Shown: piece by piece, positions 56,926-64,000 of the stretch
How the letters are laid out: every line of letters starts with the position of its first letter
How positions within the stretch are numbered: the first letter of the stretch is position 1
Assembly: GCA_017381015.1 (NCBI GenBank)
Contig: JAFOCV010000038.1
Location: forward strand, 1 to 64,000
DNA: 64,000 nt
Direction: 5' to 3'
DNA from: Bacteroidaceae bacterium
GTDB taxonomy: Bacteria; Bacteroidota; Bacteroidia; Bacteroidales; Bacteroidaceae
Notes under the pieces: generated by a model
What the model was told of the DNA's origin: nothing
Database searches by the model: none
What the model saw: the letters and a program-made list of their open reading frames with translations, nothing else
Program-made: the position numbers and the translations under genes

Positions 56926-57312
56926 ATGGCAGTAATTAATGCATTGGGTCGCCGCAAGAGTGCTGTAGCCCGCGTATATGTTCAGGAGGGTAGCGGTAAG
57001 ATTACCATCAACAAGCGTGACTTGACCGAGTACTTCCCCAGTACTATTCTGCAGTACGTTGTAAAGCAGCCTCTAAACCTGCTTGACGTTGCAGAGAAGT
57101 ATGATATCAAGGTTAATCTTCAGGGTGGTGGTTTCACCGGTCAGAGCCAGGCTCTTCGCCTTGCTATTGCTCGCGCCTTGGTTAAGATTAATGCAGAGGA
57201 CAAGAAGGCTCTTCGTGCTGAAGGCTTTATCACTCGTGATAGCCGTGAGGTAGAACGTAAGAAGCCAGGTCGTCCAAAGGCACGTCGTCGCTTCCAGTTC
57301 AGCAAGCGTTAA
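56926..57312 (+). CDS. rpsI: 30S ribosomal protein S9
   Basis: The protein has 128 residues and the S9 signature: LGRRKSAVARV near 6-16, GGGFTGQSQALRLAIARAL near 66-84, and the basic tail ending RRRFQFSKR, whose C-terminal Arg reaches the P-site tRNA. It forms the conserved rplM-rpsI pair. Confidence 0.98.
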   Translation: MAVINALGRRKSAVARVYVQEGSGKITINKRDLTEYFPSTILQYVVKQPLNLLDVAEKYDIKVNLQGGGFTGQSQALRLAIARALVKINAEDKKALRAEGFITRDSREVERKKPGRPKARRRFQFSKR

Positions 57313-57484
57313 TATTATATTACTATATATATTATTATATACGCTTTTTCTGACTAAGCGCCGAGTTTAGTATCTAAACCTCCGAGACTCCCTTTTATTG
57401 ATGAGACTACTCGGTGGTTGGTTCTCTCCCAAAAAGAGGAGAACAACAAAAAGAAAGTAAACAAAACAAAAAAACAAAAAACAA
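57313..57484 (+). promoter_or_regulatory. Structured leader before rpsB
   Basis: After an AT-only stretch the gap holds GTTTAG/CTAAAC (57365-57370 with 57374-57379) and CCGAG/CTCGG (57382-57386 with 57410-57414). An A-rich run precedes the ATG. This is probably an autoregulatory leader for S2/EF-Ts; the evidence is only the hairpins and the position. Confidence 0.4.
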
Positions 57485-58225
57485 ATGTCTAGAACATCAT
57501 TTGAAACTCTATTGGAGGCTGGCTGTCACTTTGGTCACCTCAAGAGAAAGTGGAATCCCGCAATGGCTCCTTACATTTTCAAGGACATGAACGGTATTCA
57601 CATCATCGACCTTCACAAGACCGTAGGTATGGTTAACACAGCTGCTGAAGCTTTGAAGAATATTGCAAAGAGCGGTAAGAAGGTTTTGTTTGTTGCAACT
57701 AAGAAGCAGGCCAAGGACGTAGTAGCCAACAAGGCTCAGTCTATCAATATGCCCTACGTAATCGAGCGCTGGCCCGGTGGTATGTTGACCAACTTCCCCA
57801 CAATCCGCAAGGCTGTGAAGAAGATGGGTACTATCGACAAGCTAATCGAGGATGGCACATACAGCAATTTGTCAAAGCGTGAGTTGCTTCAGGTAACTCG
57901 CCAGCGTGCTAAGTTGGAGAAGAACTTGGGTTCAATCTCTGATTTGACTCGCCTTCCAAGTGCACTTTTCGTTGTTGACGTAATGAAGGAGCACATCGCA
58001 GTTGCTGAGGCTAACCGTTTGGGTATCCCCGTGTTTGGTATCGTTGACACCAACTCTAACCCCGACAACATTGATTTCGTTATTCCTGCTAACGATGATG
58101 CTAGCAGCAGCGTAGAGGCTATCTTGAACGTTGTTTGTGCAGCTATCAACGAGGGTTTGGAGGAGCGCAAGGCTGAAAAGGCTGACGAGGCTCCCGCAAA
58201 GAAGGAAGAGAAAGCTGAGGCTTAA
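57485..58225 (+). CDS. rpsB: 30S ribosomal protein S2
   Basis: The protein has 246 residues, including LLEAGCHFGHLKRKWNPAMAPYIF near 9, VLFVATKKQAKD near 61, ERWPGGMLTNFPTI near 88 and VFGIVDTNSNPDNIDFVIPANDDA near 180. The tail is Ala/Glu/Lys-rich. S2 joins the small subunit late and is needed for S1 binding. It is followed by a terminator and a separate leader before tsf. Confidence 0.98.
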   Translation: MSRTSFETLLEAGCHFGHLKRKWNPAMAPYIFKDMNGIHIIDLHKTVGMVNTAAEALKNIAKSGKKVLFVATKKQAKDVVANKAQSINMPYVIERWPGGMLTNFPTIRKAVKKMGTIDKLIEDGTYSNLSKRELLQVTRQRAKLEKNLGSISDLTRLPSALFVVDVMKEHIAVAEANRLGIPVFGIVDTNSNPDNIDFVIPANDDASSSVEAILNVVCAAINEGLEERKAEKADEAPAKKEEKAEA

Positions 58226-58247
58226 TATCAGAGTCCCGCTTTAAACA

Positions 58248-58294
58248 TAAGGGTTAGAGGACGCACAATACAAGCATTCTCTAACCCTTTTTCT
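58248..58294 (+). terminator. Terminator or attenuator between rpsB and tsf
   Basis: GGGTTAGAG pairs with CTCTAACCC around a loop of about 20 bases and is followed by TTTTTC. The stem is perfect over nine pairs. Read-through would be needed for rpsB-tsf co-transcription, so it may set their ratio. Confidence 0.75.
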
Positions 58295-58310
58295 TCAAAA
58301 TACATAAAGC

Positions 58311-58376
58311 CTTCCGTCACTGACTCCTCGCCCAGTCTTACTGCTTGCGCAGGGGATTCAAACATACTGACGGAAG
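58311..58376 (+). promoter_or_regulatory. Hairpin leader before tsf
   Basis: CTTCCGTCA (58311-58319) and TGACGGAAG (58368-58376) form nine perfect pairs closing a 48-base interior with further short pairings. The ATG of tsf follows after an AT-rich stretch. It looks like a regulatory leader specific to EF-Ts; no such named element is known to me. Confidence 0.5.
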
Positions 58377-58420
58377 AATATTTCGATAATAAATATTAAT
58401 TTCATAAAAAATATACTACT

Positions 58421-59413
58421 ATGGAAGTTACAATGACTGACATTAAGAAGCTCCGCGAGATGACCGGTGCAGGTTTGGCTGACTGTAAGAAGGCCCTTGC
58501 TGAGAGCGAGGATATGGATGGTGCTGTTGCATACCTTCGCAAGAAGGGTGCTGCTGTTGCTGCAAAGCGTAGCGACCGCGAGGCAGCAGAGGGTTGTGTA
58601 TTGGTTAAGTCTGAGAATGGTTTCGCTGCTATCATCGCTTTGAAGTGTGAGACTGACTTCGTTGCTACCAATGCTGACTTCGTTGCTTTGACTCGTGAGA
58701 TTTTGGACGCTGCAGTAGCTGCAAAGTGCAAGACTTTGGATGAGGTTAAGGCATTGCCCATGGGTGATGGTACTATCCAGGACGCTGTTATCGCACGTAG
58801 CGGTATCACCGGTGAGAAGATGGAGTTGGATGGCTACTGCGTAATCGAGAGCGAGAACGTAGCTACTTACAACCACATGAACCGTAACGGTCTTTGCGCT
58901 ATGTTGGCATTCAACAAGCCCGTTTCTGACCCCGATTGCGGTAAGAACATCGCTATGCAGATTGCTTCTGCAGCTCCCGTTGCTATCGACGAGAGCGGTG
59001 TTAGCCAGGAGGTTAAGGACAACGAGGTAGCTGTAGCTATCGAGAAGACCAAGGCTGAGCAGGTGCAGAAGGCTGTTGAGGCTGCTTTGAAGAAGGCTGG
59101 CATCAACCCCGCACACGTTGACAGCGAGGACCACATGGAGAGCAACATGGCTAAGGGCTGGATCACTGCTGAGGACGTAGAGCGCGCTAAGCAGATTATC
59201 GCTCAGACTACTGAGGAGAAGTCAGCTAACTTGAACGAGGCTATGATTCAGAACATCGCTAAGGGTCGTTTGAACAAGTTCCTTAAGGAGTCTTGCTTGC
59301 TTTCTCAGGAGTACATCTGGGACAAGAACATGACCGTAGAGCAGTACTTGAAGAGCGTTGACAAGGATTTGACTATCGTTGACATGAAGCGCTTCACTTT
59401 GAAGGCTGAATAA
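58421..59413 (+). CDS. tsf: Elongation factor Ts
   Basis: The protein has 330 residues and exchanges GDP for GTP on EF-Tu. The N-terminal UBA-like part has KLREMTGAGLADCKKALAE; the TDF motif lies in ALKCETDFVATN near 69-80. Two dimerisation-type repeats and the C-terminal module (KFLKESCLLSQEYI) follow. Two ATGs are possible: 58421 and 58433. The later one (MTDIKKLREMTG) begins closer to where the family normally starts. Confidence 0.97.
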   Translation: MEVTMTDIKKLREMTGAGLADCKKALAESEDMDGAVAYLRKKGAAVAAKRSDREAAEGCVLVKSENGFAAIIALKCETDFVATNADFVALTREILDAAVAAKCKTLDEVKALPMGDGTIQDAVIARSGITGEKMELDGYCVIESENVATYNHMNRNGLCAMLAFNKPVSDPDCGKNIAMQIASAAPVAIDESGVSQEVKDNEVAVAIEKTKAEQVQKAVEAALKKAGINPAHVDSEDHMESNMAKGWITAEDVERAKQIIAQTTEEKSANLNEAMIQNIAKGRLNKFLKESCLLSQEYIWDKNMTVEQYLKSVDKDLTIVDMKRFTLKAE

Positions 59414-59451
59414 TATTAGCTCTTATAGAATCTAATTTCTCAAAATACAAA

Positions 59452-59490
59452 CAGGAGTGTGTCTATCGCTAGGCACACTCCTGTCCGTTT
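59452..59490. terminator. Terminator between tsf and the DUF6261 gene
   Basis: CAGGAGTGTG (59452-59461) pairs with CACACTCCTG (59474-59483), ten perfect pairs, followed by TCCGTTTC. Because the genes on both sides converge, it could serve both strands. Confidence 0.8.
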
Positions 59491-59511
59491 CATAAGACAA
59501 TCAATCGTTGC

Positions 59512-60354
59512 TTACTCTGTGTCTTCCTTGTTGGCAACATCACTACCACCAGATGGTTGAGCCGGGGTACTGTCTCCTTCCTGAGGCGTTTCAGGTGTAT
59601 TAGCCTCTCCATCTTGCGATGGCTTAGAGGCATCTGTCTCTTCCTTCTTGGCCTCCGACCGAGTAGTACGTGATTTTAGTACCGCTTTCTCCACCTTAAT
59701 CATCGCATTCATGTGTTCAATGAACGAGGTATATTCCTCTTCGCCAAAAGTGATAGCATAGGCATTTACCGAATTGGTCAGTTTGCGATAATTCTCTTCC
59801 AGAACGTCACGACAGTTCTTTACCAACCCTGTCTTGTACTCCACACGCTCGTTTCTTTGTACGTCTCTTGCAACTTTGTATTTCGCAATTGCAAGAGTCA
59901 GTCCTTCCAACCAGGTATCAATACCCAAATCGGCTTGTACCTCAGCAGATACCATAGATAGTTCGTCCATCATCGTGTCCAGAATACCATACCTATGGTC
60001 CATAGAACCATTGCTGATATCACTGTACTTCTTGATGATATTCATCACATCCTGAGCCTCCTTTTGTATTTTAGTGTCAGGATGAAGGAGCATACCTTGA
60101 ATCAGATGTTTCATTCCTCTAAACTGTCTGTGAACCGTTCTGTTTGCCTGATTCATCGCCTCAGTTTCTTCTCGGAAGAAATCTTGCTGCAAGGCTGTTC
60201 TGTATTCTTCAACAGAACTTCTGTAGAGAGCCAATACCACTGCATCTCTCTCATTTGATAATGTGGCAGTTGCCAAATCTAGTACTCTCTGGAAATAACC
60301 GAGAGCTTCATCTCTGCGAAAAGCAGAGGTTCTTAAAATAGATACTTTATCCAT
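59512..60354 (-). CDS. DUF6261-type hypothetical protein
   Basis: The 280-residue soluble protein is helical for about 225 residues and ends in a Pro/Glu/Thr/Gly-rich disordered tail. It begins MDKVSILRTSAFRRDEA and contains HRQFRGMKHLIQGMLLHPDTKIQKEAQDV and MDELS. I recall such proteins from Bacteroidales as DUF6261, often in several copies per genome. Their function is unknown. A 41-bp repeat array lies in the 700-base gap upstream. Confidence 0.65.
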   Translation of the reverse strand: MDKVSILRTSAFRRDEALGYFQRVLDLATATLSNERDAVVLALYRSSVEEYRTALQQDFFREETEAMNQANRTVHRQFRGMKHLIQGMLLHPDTKIQKEAQDVMNIIKKYSDISNGSMDHRYGILDTMMDELSMVSAEVQADLGIDTWLEGLTLAIAKYKVARDVQRNERVEYKTGLVKNCRDVLEENYRKLTNSVNAYAITFGEEEYTSFIEHMNAMIKVEKAVLKSRTTRSEAKKEETDASKPSQDGEANTPETPQEGDSTPAQPSGGSDVANKEDTE

Positions 60355-60656
60355 TTCTTAAATATTTAATTTAAATTATTATTTTTACGGACTTTAAACC
60401 TATTGTCCATATTACAACATTACGGTTCGTAAAAGGACTTTTTGTCCGCGTTCTATAAATAAATACTATAAGAAATGAAAAAAGTCTATGAAAAAAAATA
60501 CAAAATGTCAAAAAAATACAAAAACAGCCCTAAAATGGCCTAAAATATGTTGTATAACATAAATTTGGTGTGTTGTTTTTTCTAATTCTACTAATTTTTA
60601 TACGTCTTATCTTTGTGTTTTTGTGATGTATTTACCCTTTCCTCCCTTCATCAGTA

Positions 60657-60870
60657 TTTCCGACGCTGTTTTTATCTTCATTTTGTTTGAGTCGGTACTT
60701 TCGACGTTGTTTCTAACATCGTTTTATTTATATTGGCGCTTTCGACGCTGTTTCTGCCAATATTTTATTTGAATTTAAGTTTTCGACGCTGTTTCAAGCA
60801 TCATTTCATTTAAATTTAAGTTTTCGACACCGTTTCTAGCATCATTTCATTATTTTTGGTGTTGTCAGTC
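60657..60870. repeat. Intergenic array, strict 41-bp period
   Basis: CGACG (CGACA in the fifth copy) begins at 60661, 60702, 60743, 60784 and 60825, exactly 41 bases apart, with a decayed sixth copy near 60866. Units read roughly TTTCGACGCTGTTTC followed by an AT-rich 26-mer with ATTTTATTT. The rest of 60355-61094 is AT-rich promoter-like DNA on the left and a hairpin on the right, with no gene. Confidence 0.92.
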
Positions 60871-60972
60871 GTTTTTACACCTTCATTTCGTTTAGCTCGG
60901 AACTGCTGGAGGGTCGCTTTTTATTCAAGAATAATGTTTACTTCGATATGATCGTAATAAGAATACACAGTT

Positions 60973-61002
60973 AGGGGATGCACCTCTGAAAGTACATCCC
61001 CT
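60973..61002. terminator. Hairpin after the DUF3990 operon
   Basis: AGGGGATG (60973-60980) pairs with CATCCCCT (60995-61002) over eight bases. It is 93 bases beyond the last gene of the minus-strand operon. No strong T-run adjoins it on the minus strand, so its role as terminator is only likely. Confidence 0.45.
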
Positions 61003-61094
61003 GATTCTATATTATATTCCTTTTTACTTCTCAGCCTCGAAAATGACATTACATTGATAATCTCAATCGCATCTTGACGTATGATATGAACATG

Positions 61095-61310
61095 CTACCC
61101 TTTTAGCTCTTTTTGCAACAATTCATATACATAGGAGGGACTTTGAATGTATAGACAGCCATCCATATCTTGAAGTCGCTGATAAGTCTTCGATTGATAC
61201 ACGATTTTCAATGCGTCAGCAAGTTCCAGTTTATTGTCTGTTACCAGATACTCGGTAAGCCGGTCAACGATGTGGTTCACCAAAAAGTCTTTCTGCTCTT
61301 GTGTTGTCAT
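61095..61310 (-). CDS. Third gene of the DUF3990 operon (71 aa)
   Basis: The 71-residue helical protein contains VNHIVDRLTEYLVTDNKLELADALKIVYQS and ends YIQSPSYVYELLQKELKG. It begins inside the DUF3990 stop (ATGA). From memory, small proteins with this LYIQSPSYVYELL ending regularly follow DUF3990 genes in gut bacteria. Its size and helical character suit an antitoxin or immunity protein, but this is inference. Confidence 0.75.
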   Translation of the reverse strand: MTTQEQKDFLVNHIVDRLTEYLVTDNKLELADALKIVYQSKTYQRLQDMDGCLYIQSPSYVYELLQKELKG

Positions 61311-61777
61311 AGGCGTTTCAAGTATTTAATTGACTGCTCTGTACCGAAGAAATATTGACTATTGAGTTTCTTATAGTCCAATTTCTTGGTCAGTTCTTCA
61401 ATACTGAGAGTACCTTCCTCGTAACGGCCTAAAAGATAAGCGACCCCATCATTAGCAATAGGACCAATAACGATATCATAATCGTGCTTGAAGTTGATAT
61501 CTCTGTTTCTATTCTTGAAAATAAATTCAGCCCATTCGGTCGTTGGCGAATCAAACTTCAGCACTTTTAACTCATTGCTATTCAGTATGGATTCATCAAA
61601 TGTATATTCCTGAATAACAGGATATCCTCCGAAAAGGCGTGATTTCTTTATTGACAATTCTTCTGCTTGCGAACGTATGTCTGTCAAATAGAAACCTTGA
61701 CCAAAATCTTTGTGCTTATTAGATTTTGTCAAATCAATCACATCGAAATCTATATTTGTCCCGTGATACAGTTTCAT
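61307..61777 (-). CDS. DUF3990-family putative toxin
   Basis: From the ATG at 61777 the product has 156 residues and opens with the family motif MKLYHGTN. HKDFGQGFYLTD near 25-37 and AEEL follow, then EWAEFIFKNR near 85 and YDIVIGPIANDG near 103. The YHGT and GFYLT words resemble an ADP-ribosyltransferase-type fold. The family is usually paired with DUF3791, in the manner of a toxin with its antitoxin. Both junctions with its neighbours are four-base ATGA overlaps, so the three proteins are tightly coupled. Target unknown. Confidence 0.8.
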   Translation of the reverse strand: MKLYHGTNIDFDVIDLTKSNKHKDFGQGFYLTDIRSQAEELSIKKSRLFGGYPVIQEYTFDESILNSNELKVLKFDSPTTEWAEFIFKNRNRDINFKHDYDIVIGPIANDGVAYLLGRYEEGTLSIEELTKKLDYKKLNSQYFFGTEQSIKYLKRL

Positions 61778-61998
61778 CTGAGCGTTCCTCCGTGGTTTTG
61801 GCAACAAACTATCAAATCATCAACGGCGTCATCAATCGATTGTAAATGCTCAATCTCGTAGAATTCTACAAGAAAGTGAATCCCCTTAAAAGTATAAAGG
61901 TATTCAAAGGCAGTCTGCACCGAAAGTTTGAATCGTTTGGCAAATGCTCTGATGCAGGCATTGATATACGGAATCTGATATTTGTTACCCATATTCAC
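61774..61998 (-). CDS. DUF3791-family putative antitoxin
   Basis: The 74-residue helical protein contains INACIRAFAKRFKLSVQTAFEYLYTFKGIHFLVEFYEIEHLQSIDDAVDDL, a good match to the DUF3791 pattern. An alternative start two codons in (MGNKYQ) is possible. It is the first gene of the operon, so it would be made ahead of the DUF3990 protein, as expected for an antitoxin. An 11-base inverted repeat lies at 62055-62097 upstream of the -7 box. Confidence 0.8.
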   Translation of the reverse strand: MNMGNKYQIPYINACIRAFAKRFKLSVQTAFEYLYTFKGIHFLVEFYEIEHLQSIDDAVDDLIVCCQNHGGTLR

Positions 61999-62021
61999 TA
62001 TTCAATACATTTTCTTCCTTG

Positions 62022-62029
62022 CAAAGATA
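62022..62029 (-). promoter_or_regulatory. -7 box of the DUF3791-DUF3990 operon
   Basis: TATCTTTG on the minus strand (62029-62022) fits TAnnTTTG and lies 24 bases before the start codon at 61998. The inverted repeat beginning at 62055 falls where the -33 region would be. Confidence 0.6.
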
Positions 62030-62054
62030 TGATATTTCTTTATAACCAGAGCAC

Positions 62055-62097
62055 AAACGGGCAAAAACTTGCTCTTTTTGAAGTTATTTGCCCGTTT
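62055..62097. promoter_or_regulatory. Inverted repeat, possible operator
   Basis: AAACGGGCAAA (62055-62065) and TTTGCCCGTTT (62087-62097) are perfect 11-base inverted copies 21 bases apart. The first overlaps the expected -33 region of the DUF3791 promoter. Toxin-antitoxin operons are commonly repressed by their own products at such sites. A stem-loop of another origin is possible. The remaining bases to 62383 show no gene. Confidence 0.6.
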
Positions 62098-62383
62098 AAC
62101 CAGTTATCAGTTCATCTGGTGTCCGAATATCAATAATATCCGTAAAGTAGGTAGATAATAATATTCAACAACACGAGCTTAGACCCGAATTTATACTCGA
62201 TGTATTTCCTATCCTCTGTTTGGGACTGTGTCGTAGTTTCACACAACACAGAACGGAACATAGACACGTTCAGTTACTACTAGCCATCCATCCATATCGT
62301 GTTTAAGTTCCATAGCGCTAGCCAACTCTCCCCCTGTCTCAGTGGGACAGTTTGCTGGCGCAGTTAAGTTTGTAATAAAACCA

Positions 62384-62424
62384 CAAAAAGGAGGGCGCCT
62401 TCCGATTGTGGCGCCCTCCTTTTG
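62384..62424. terminator. Bidirectional terminator
   Basis: GGAGGGCGCC (62390-62399) and GGCGCCCTCC (62410-62419) form ten perfect pairs, with AAAAA on the left and TTTT on the right. It lies 25 bases beyond the lipoprotein stop and would terminate that minus-strand message. Confidence 0.85.
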
Positions 62425-62448
62425 GAGTATGGTTTATGTATTGCGAGA

Positions 62449-63684
62449 TTACTCGCGTGCTTTCAATACGAAGCTTACATTGATGCTTTCCACACGTGCT
62501 TCCATATCGGCGAAGACCTTCTCTACTGCAGCAGCGTCAGTTGGGTCTATCTTGCCTTCTGTAACCAAAGCAATAACATCCAAGTTAGCAAAGTAGTTGA
62601 TGAAAGCGCTTGTAGGCATATACATGTGCAACTGGCAATCGTCCTGGTCTTGGAACATATACATCTCTACGCTTCGGCAAGCAGGGTTTACAGCACTCAT
62701 ATCGAGCGTAACCTTATTACCTTCAACAGTGAATGGAGTGTCAAATTCCATTTCAAGACCATCATCACGACGGAATTTATACTTGAACAAGTCAGCTTCA
62801 AACTCAAAACAAGAGAGAACTGAACGGTACATCATATCAAAGTCTCCTGCTTTGATATTGGCCATGTTGAAAGTGGTATTCAAAATAGTAAAATCCTCAT
62901 CTGCTCCCTTTGCGTTGGTTACATAAGCTGCGCTATAGTCATATACTTTGCCTGTGAGGTTGAGGGATTGCTTTACACGGAGGAAAGAAACAGTTGTTCC
63001 ATATACAGGATTGTAGGAGGTCATTATATCACCCAATTCTGTACCATTAGGAATGATGTCAATTTCGATAGCAGTATACAATTCAGGCAAATTAGGATCA
63101 TATTTAACCCAAGTTATCAACATATTACCAATAACCTTATAATCTGATTCCCCTTGATTAATATAACTATCTATTTCTGGAACAAATGCTGTTACGTAAG
63201 CCTTACCATCTTCATTAAAGGTATTGATTGCAACAGAGCCATTTTTTTGGCCAAACGTTTCCTGTGTACTTACCCACATGCCAACAATCTCCTTAGAGAG
63301 GTCGTTTTCGCAATAATTATAATTAAAGTGTACATCAAGTTCATCGTCTACCAAAGAAAAGACTTCGCCTTCTACCATTTCGAAACGGCTCTCCATGTAG
63401 TCTCCGTCTTCAAAAGACAAAGTCATTTGATTGCCCTTAATCTTATATGTACCCTTTTTCTCATAATACCCTCCTTCAAACACACCAGTTGATGTTACTG
63501 AACCGTCGGCATTGAAAATCAAAGCCTCTGCAAATTCGTTCTCTGCATCTACACAAGTCCAAGTACCTGCAAGTTTCTTGCTGTAGTCTACTTCAATGAA
63601 GTCGTGCTCACAATCTTTATCACAAGATGTGAAACCACACATTGCCACTAGGGCAACTGTCATTAACTTAAAAATCTTCTTCAT
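62449..63684 (-). CDS. Large lipoprotein of unknown family
   Basis: The 411-residue lipoprotein (lipobox GFTSC, Cys20) has three parts. Residues 35-125 look lipocalin-like (LAGTWTCVDAENEF, then YEKKGTYKIKGNQMTLSFED). A second similar unit at 130-245 starts IVGMWVSTQETFG. The rest, from about 250, is unlike known families. It is 24 bases after a TonB-dependent receptor end, on the same strand, so it may be that receptor's surface partner, although it is not SusD-like. Confidence 0.75.
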   Translation of the reverse strand: MKKIFKLMTVALVAMCGFTSCDKDCEHDFIEVDYSKKLAGTWTCVDAENEFAEALIFNADGSVTSTGVFEGGYYEKKGTYKIKGNQMTLSFEDGDYMESRFEMVEGEVFSLVDDELDVHFNYNYCENDLSKEIVGMWVSTQETFGQKNGSVAINTFNEDGKAYVTAFVPEIDSYINQGESDYKVIGNMLITWVKYDPNLPELYTAIEIDIIPNGTELGDIMTSYNPVYGTTVSFLRVKQSLNLTGKVYDYSAAYVTNAKGADEDFTILNTTFNMANIKAGDFDMMYRSVLSCFEFEADLFKYKFRRDDGLEMEFDTPFTVEGNKVTLDMSAVNPACRSVEMYMFQDQDDCQLHMYMPTSAFINYFANLDVIALVTEGKIDPTDAAAVEKVFADMEARVESINVSFVLKARE

Positions 63685-63708
63685 GTTAAATGTTTATTTG
63701 AATATGAT

Positions 63709-64000
63709 TTAGAAATCTATACGATAATAAATATTGGGCAGTGAAATACCTGACTTGTCAACACGTAGTTCGCCAGTGGCGAAGTCGAAGCGTTCGGCAT
63801 AGGGTGTTTCGTGCTGCAGAATGTTCACACCCTCAAAGGCGATGGTATGACTAACCTTCTTGCAGTTAATCTTGTAGCTGACAGTAAGGTCGAGAATGTT
63901 GGTGGGAGAGAACTGGAGAGCCATTGCCTCGTCTTCCTTGTAGATAGGCTGGTCACTGATGATGCCTGCAGCCACATTGGCTTTCATGGCAGCCACATCA
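63709..64000 (-). CDS. TonB-dependent receptor, C-terminal end (cut by window edge)
   Basis: Only the last 97 or so codons are present; the frame stays open to the window edge. The visible part reads as outer-membrane beta strands (FSPTNILDLTVSYKIN, HTIAFEGVNILQHETPYAE, LPNIYYRIDF) and ends in Phe, as outer-membrane barrels do. The pattern fits a TonB-dependent receptor of the carboxypeptidase-regulatory-domain type. The substrate cannot be told. Confidence 0.65.
   Translation of the reverse strand, partial: DVAAMKANVAAGIISDQPIYKEDEAMALQFSPTNILDLTVSYKINCKKVSHTIAFEGVNILQHETPYAERFDFATGELRVDKSGISLPNIYYRIDF

Overview
The window looks like chromosome from an anaerobic Bacteroidota, most likely a Prevotella-like member of the Bacteroidales. 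The grounds are the many promoters with the Bacteroidota -7 box TAnnTTTG, lipoproteins and barrel proteins everywhere, the type IX secretion genes porU and porV, a BspA-type leucine-rich repeat protein, GH97 and GH2 glycosidases, and DUF4493/PCMD proteins. No tRNA or rRNA gene was seen.

Layout. 1-4040 is accessory: a repeat array, a candidate structured RNA with its own promoter and terminator, a small gene plus a BspA-like surface protein, a truncated group II intron just after the BspA terminator, and an orphan leader-peptide/terminator unit on the minus strand. 4087-29565 is mostly housekeeping and envelope genes: ispF, a BRCT protein, a SecB-like chaperone, PHP phosphatase, comF-like gene, EEP nuclease, GH97, topoisomerase IV A, an outer-membrane/S41 protease/membrane-tethered regulator trio, a DUF2723 glycosyltransferase-like protein, a PurF-like protein lacking its cysteine nucleophile, a CCA/HD nucleotidyltransferase, porV, porU and a FAH-family enzyme.

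29968-48215 is the most unusual part: fifteen co-directional genes, ten of them DUF4493 lipoproteins and one a fimbrillin-like lipoprotein. All eleven carry an Arg-Ala/Ser/Thr step 21-35 residues after the lipid-attachment cysteine, the arrangement of type V pilins whose N-terminal strand is removed at an arginine. With them are two PCMD proteins (one also DUF4493), an outer-membrane barrel, a large T9SS-tailed protein, and a four-helix-bundle protein preceded by a strict 9-bp CTAG array. Domains are visibly exchanged between members. I infer a surface or pilus-like adhesin system.

48769-64000 holds a stand-alone RecQ C-terminus-like protein, an EptA-like transferase, TPR protein, rpe, a GH2 beta-galactosidase, the rplM-rpsI-rpsB-tsf block with structured leaders, a DUF6261 protein, a three-gene DUF3791/DUF3990 toxin-antitoxin-like operon, and a lipoprotein after a truncated TonB-receptor end.

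Scattered between genes are at least six arrays whose unit sequences differ but whose period is always near 41-43 bp. This shared spacing is the main unexplained non-coding signal.
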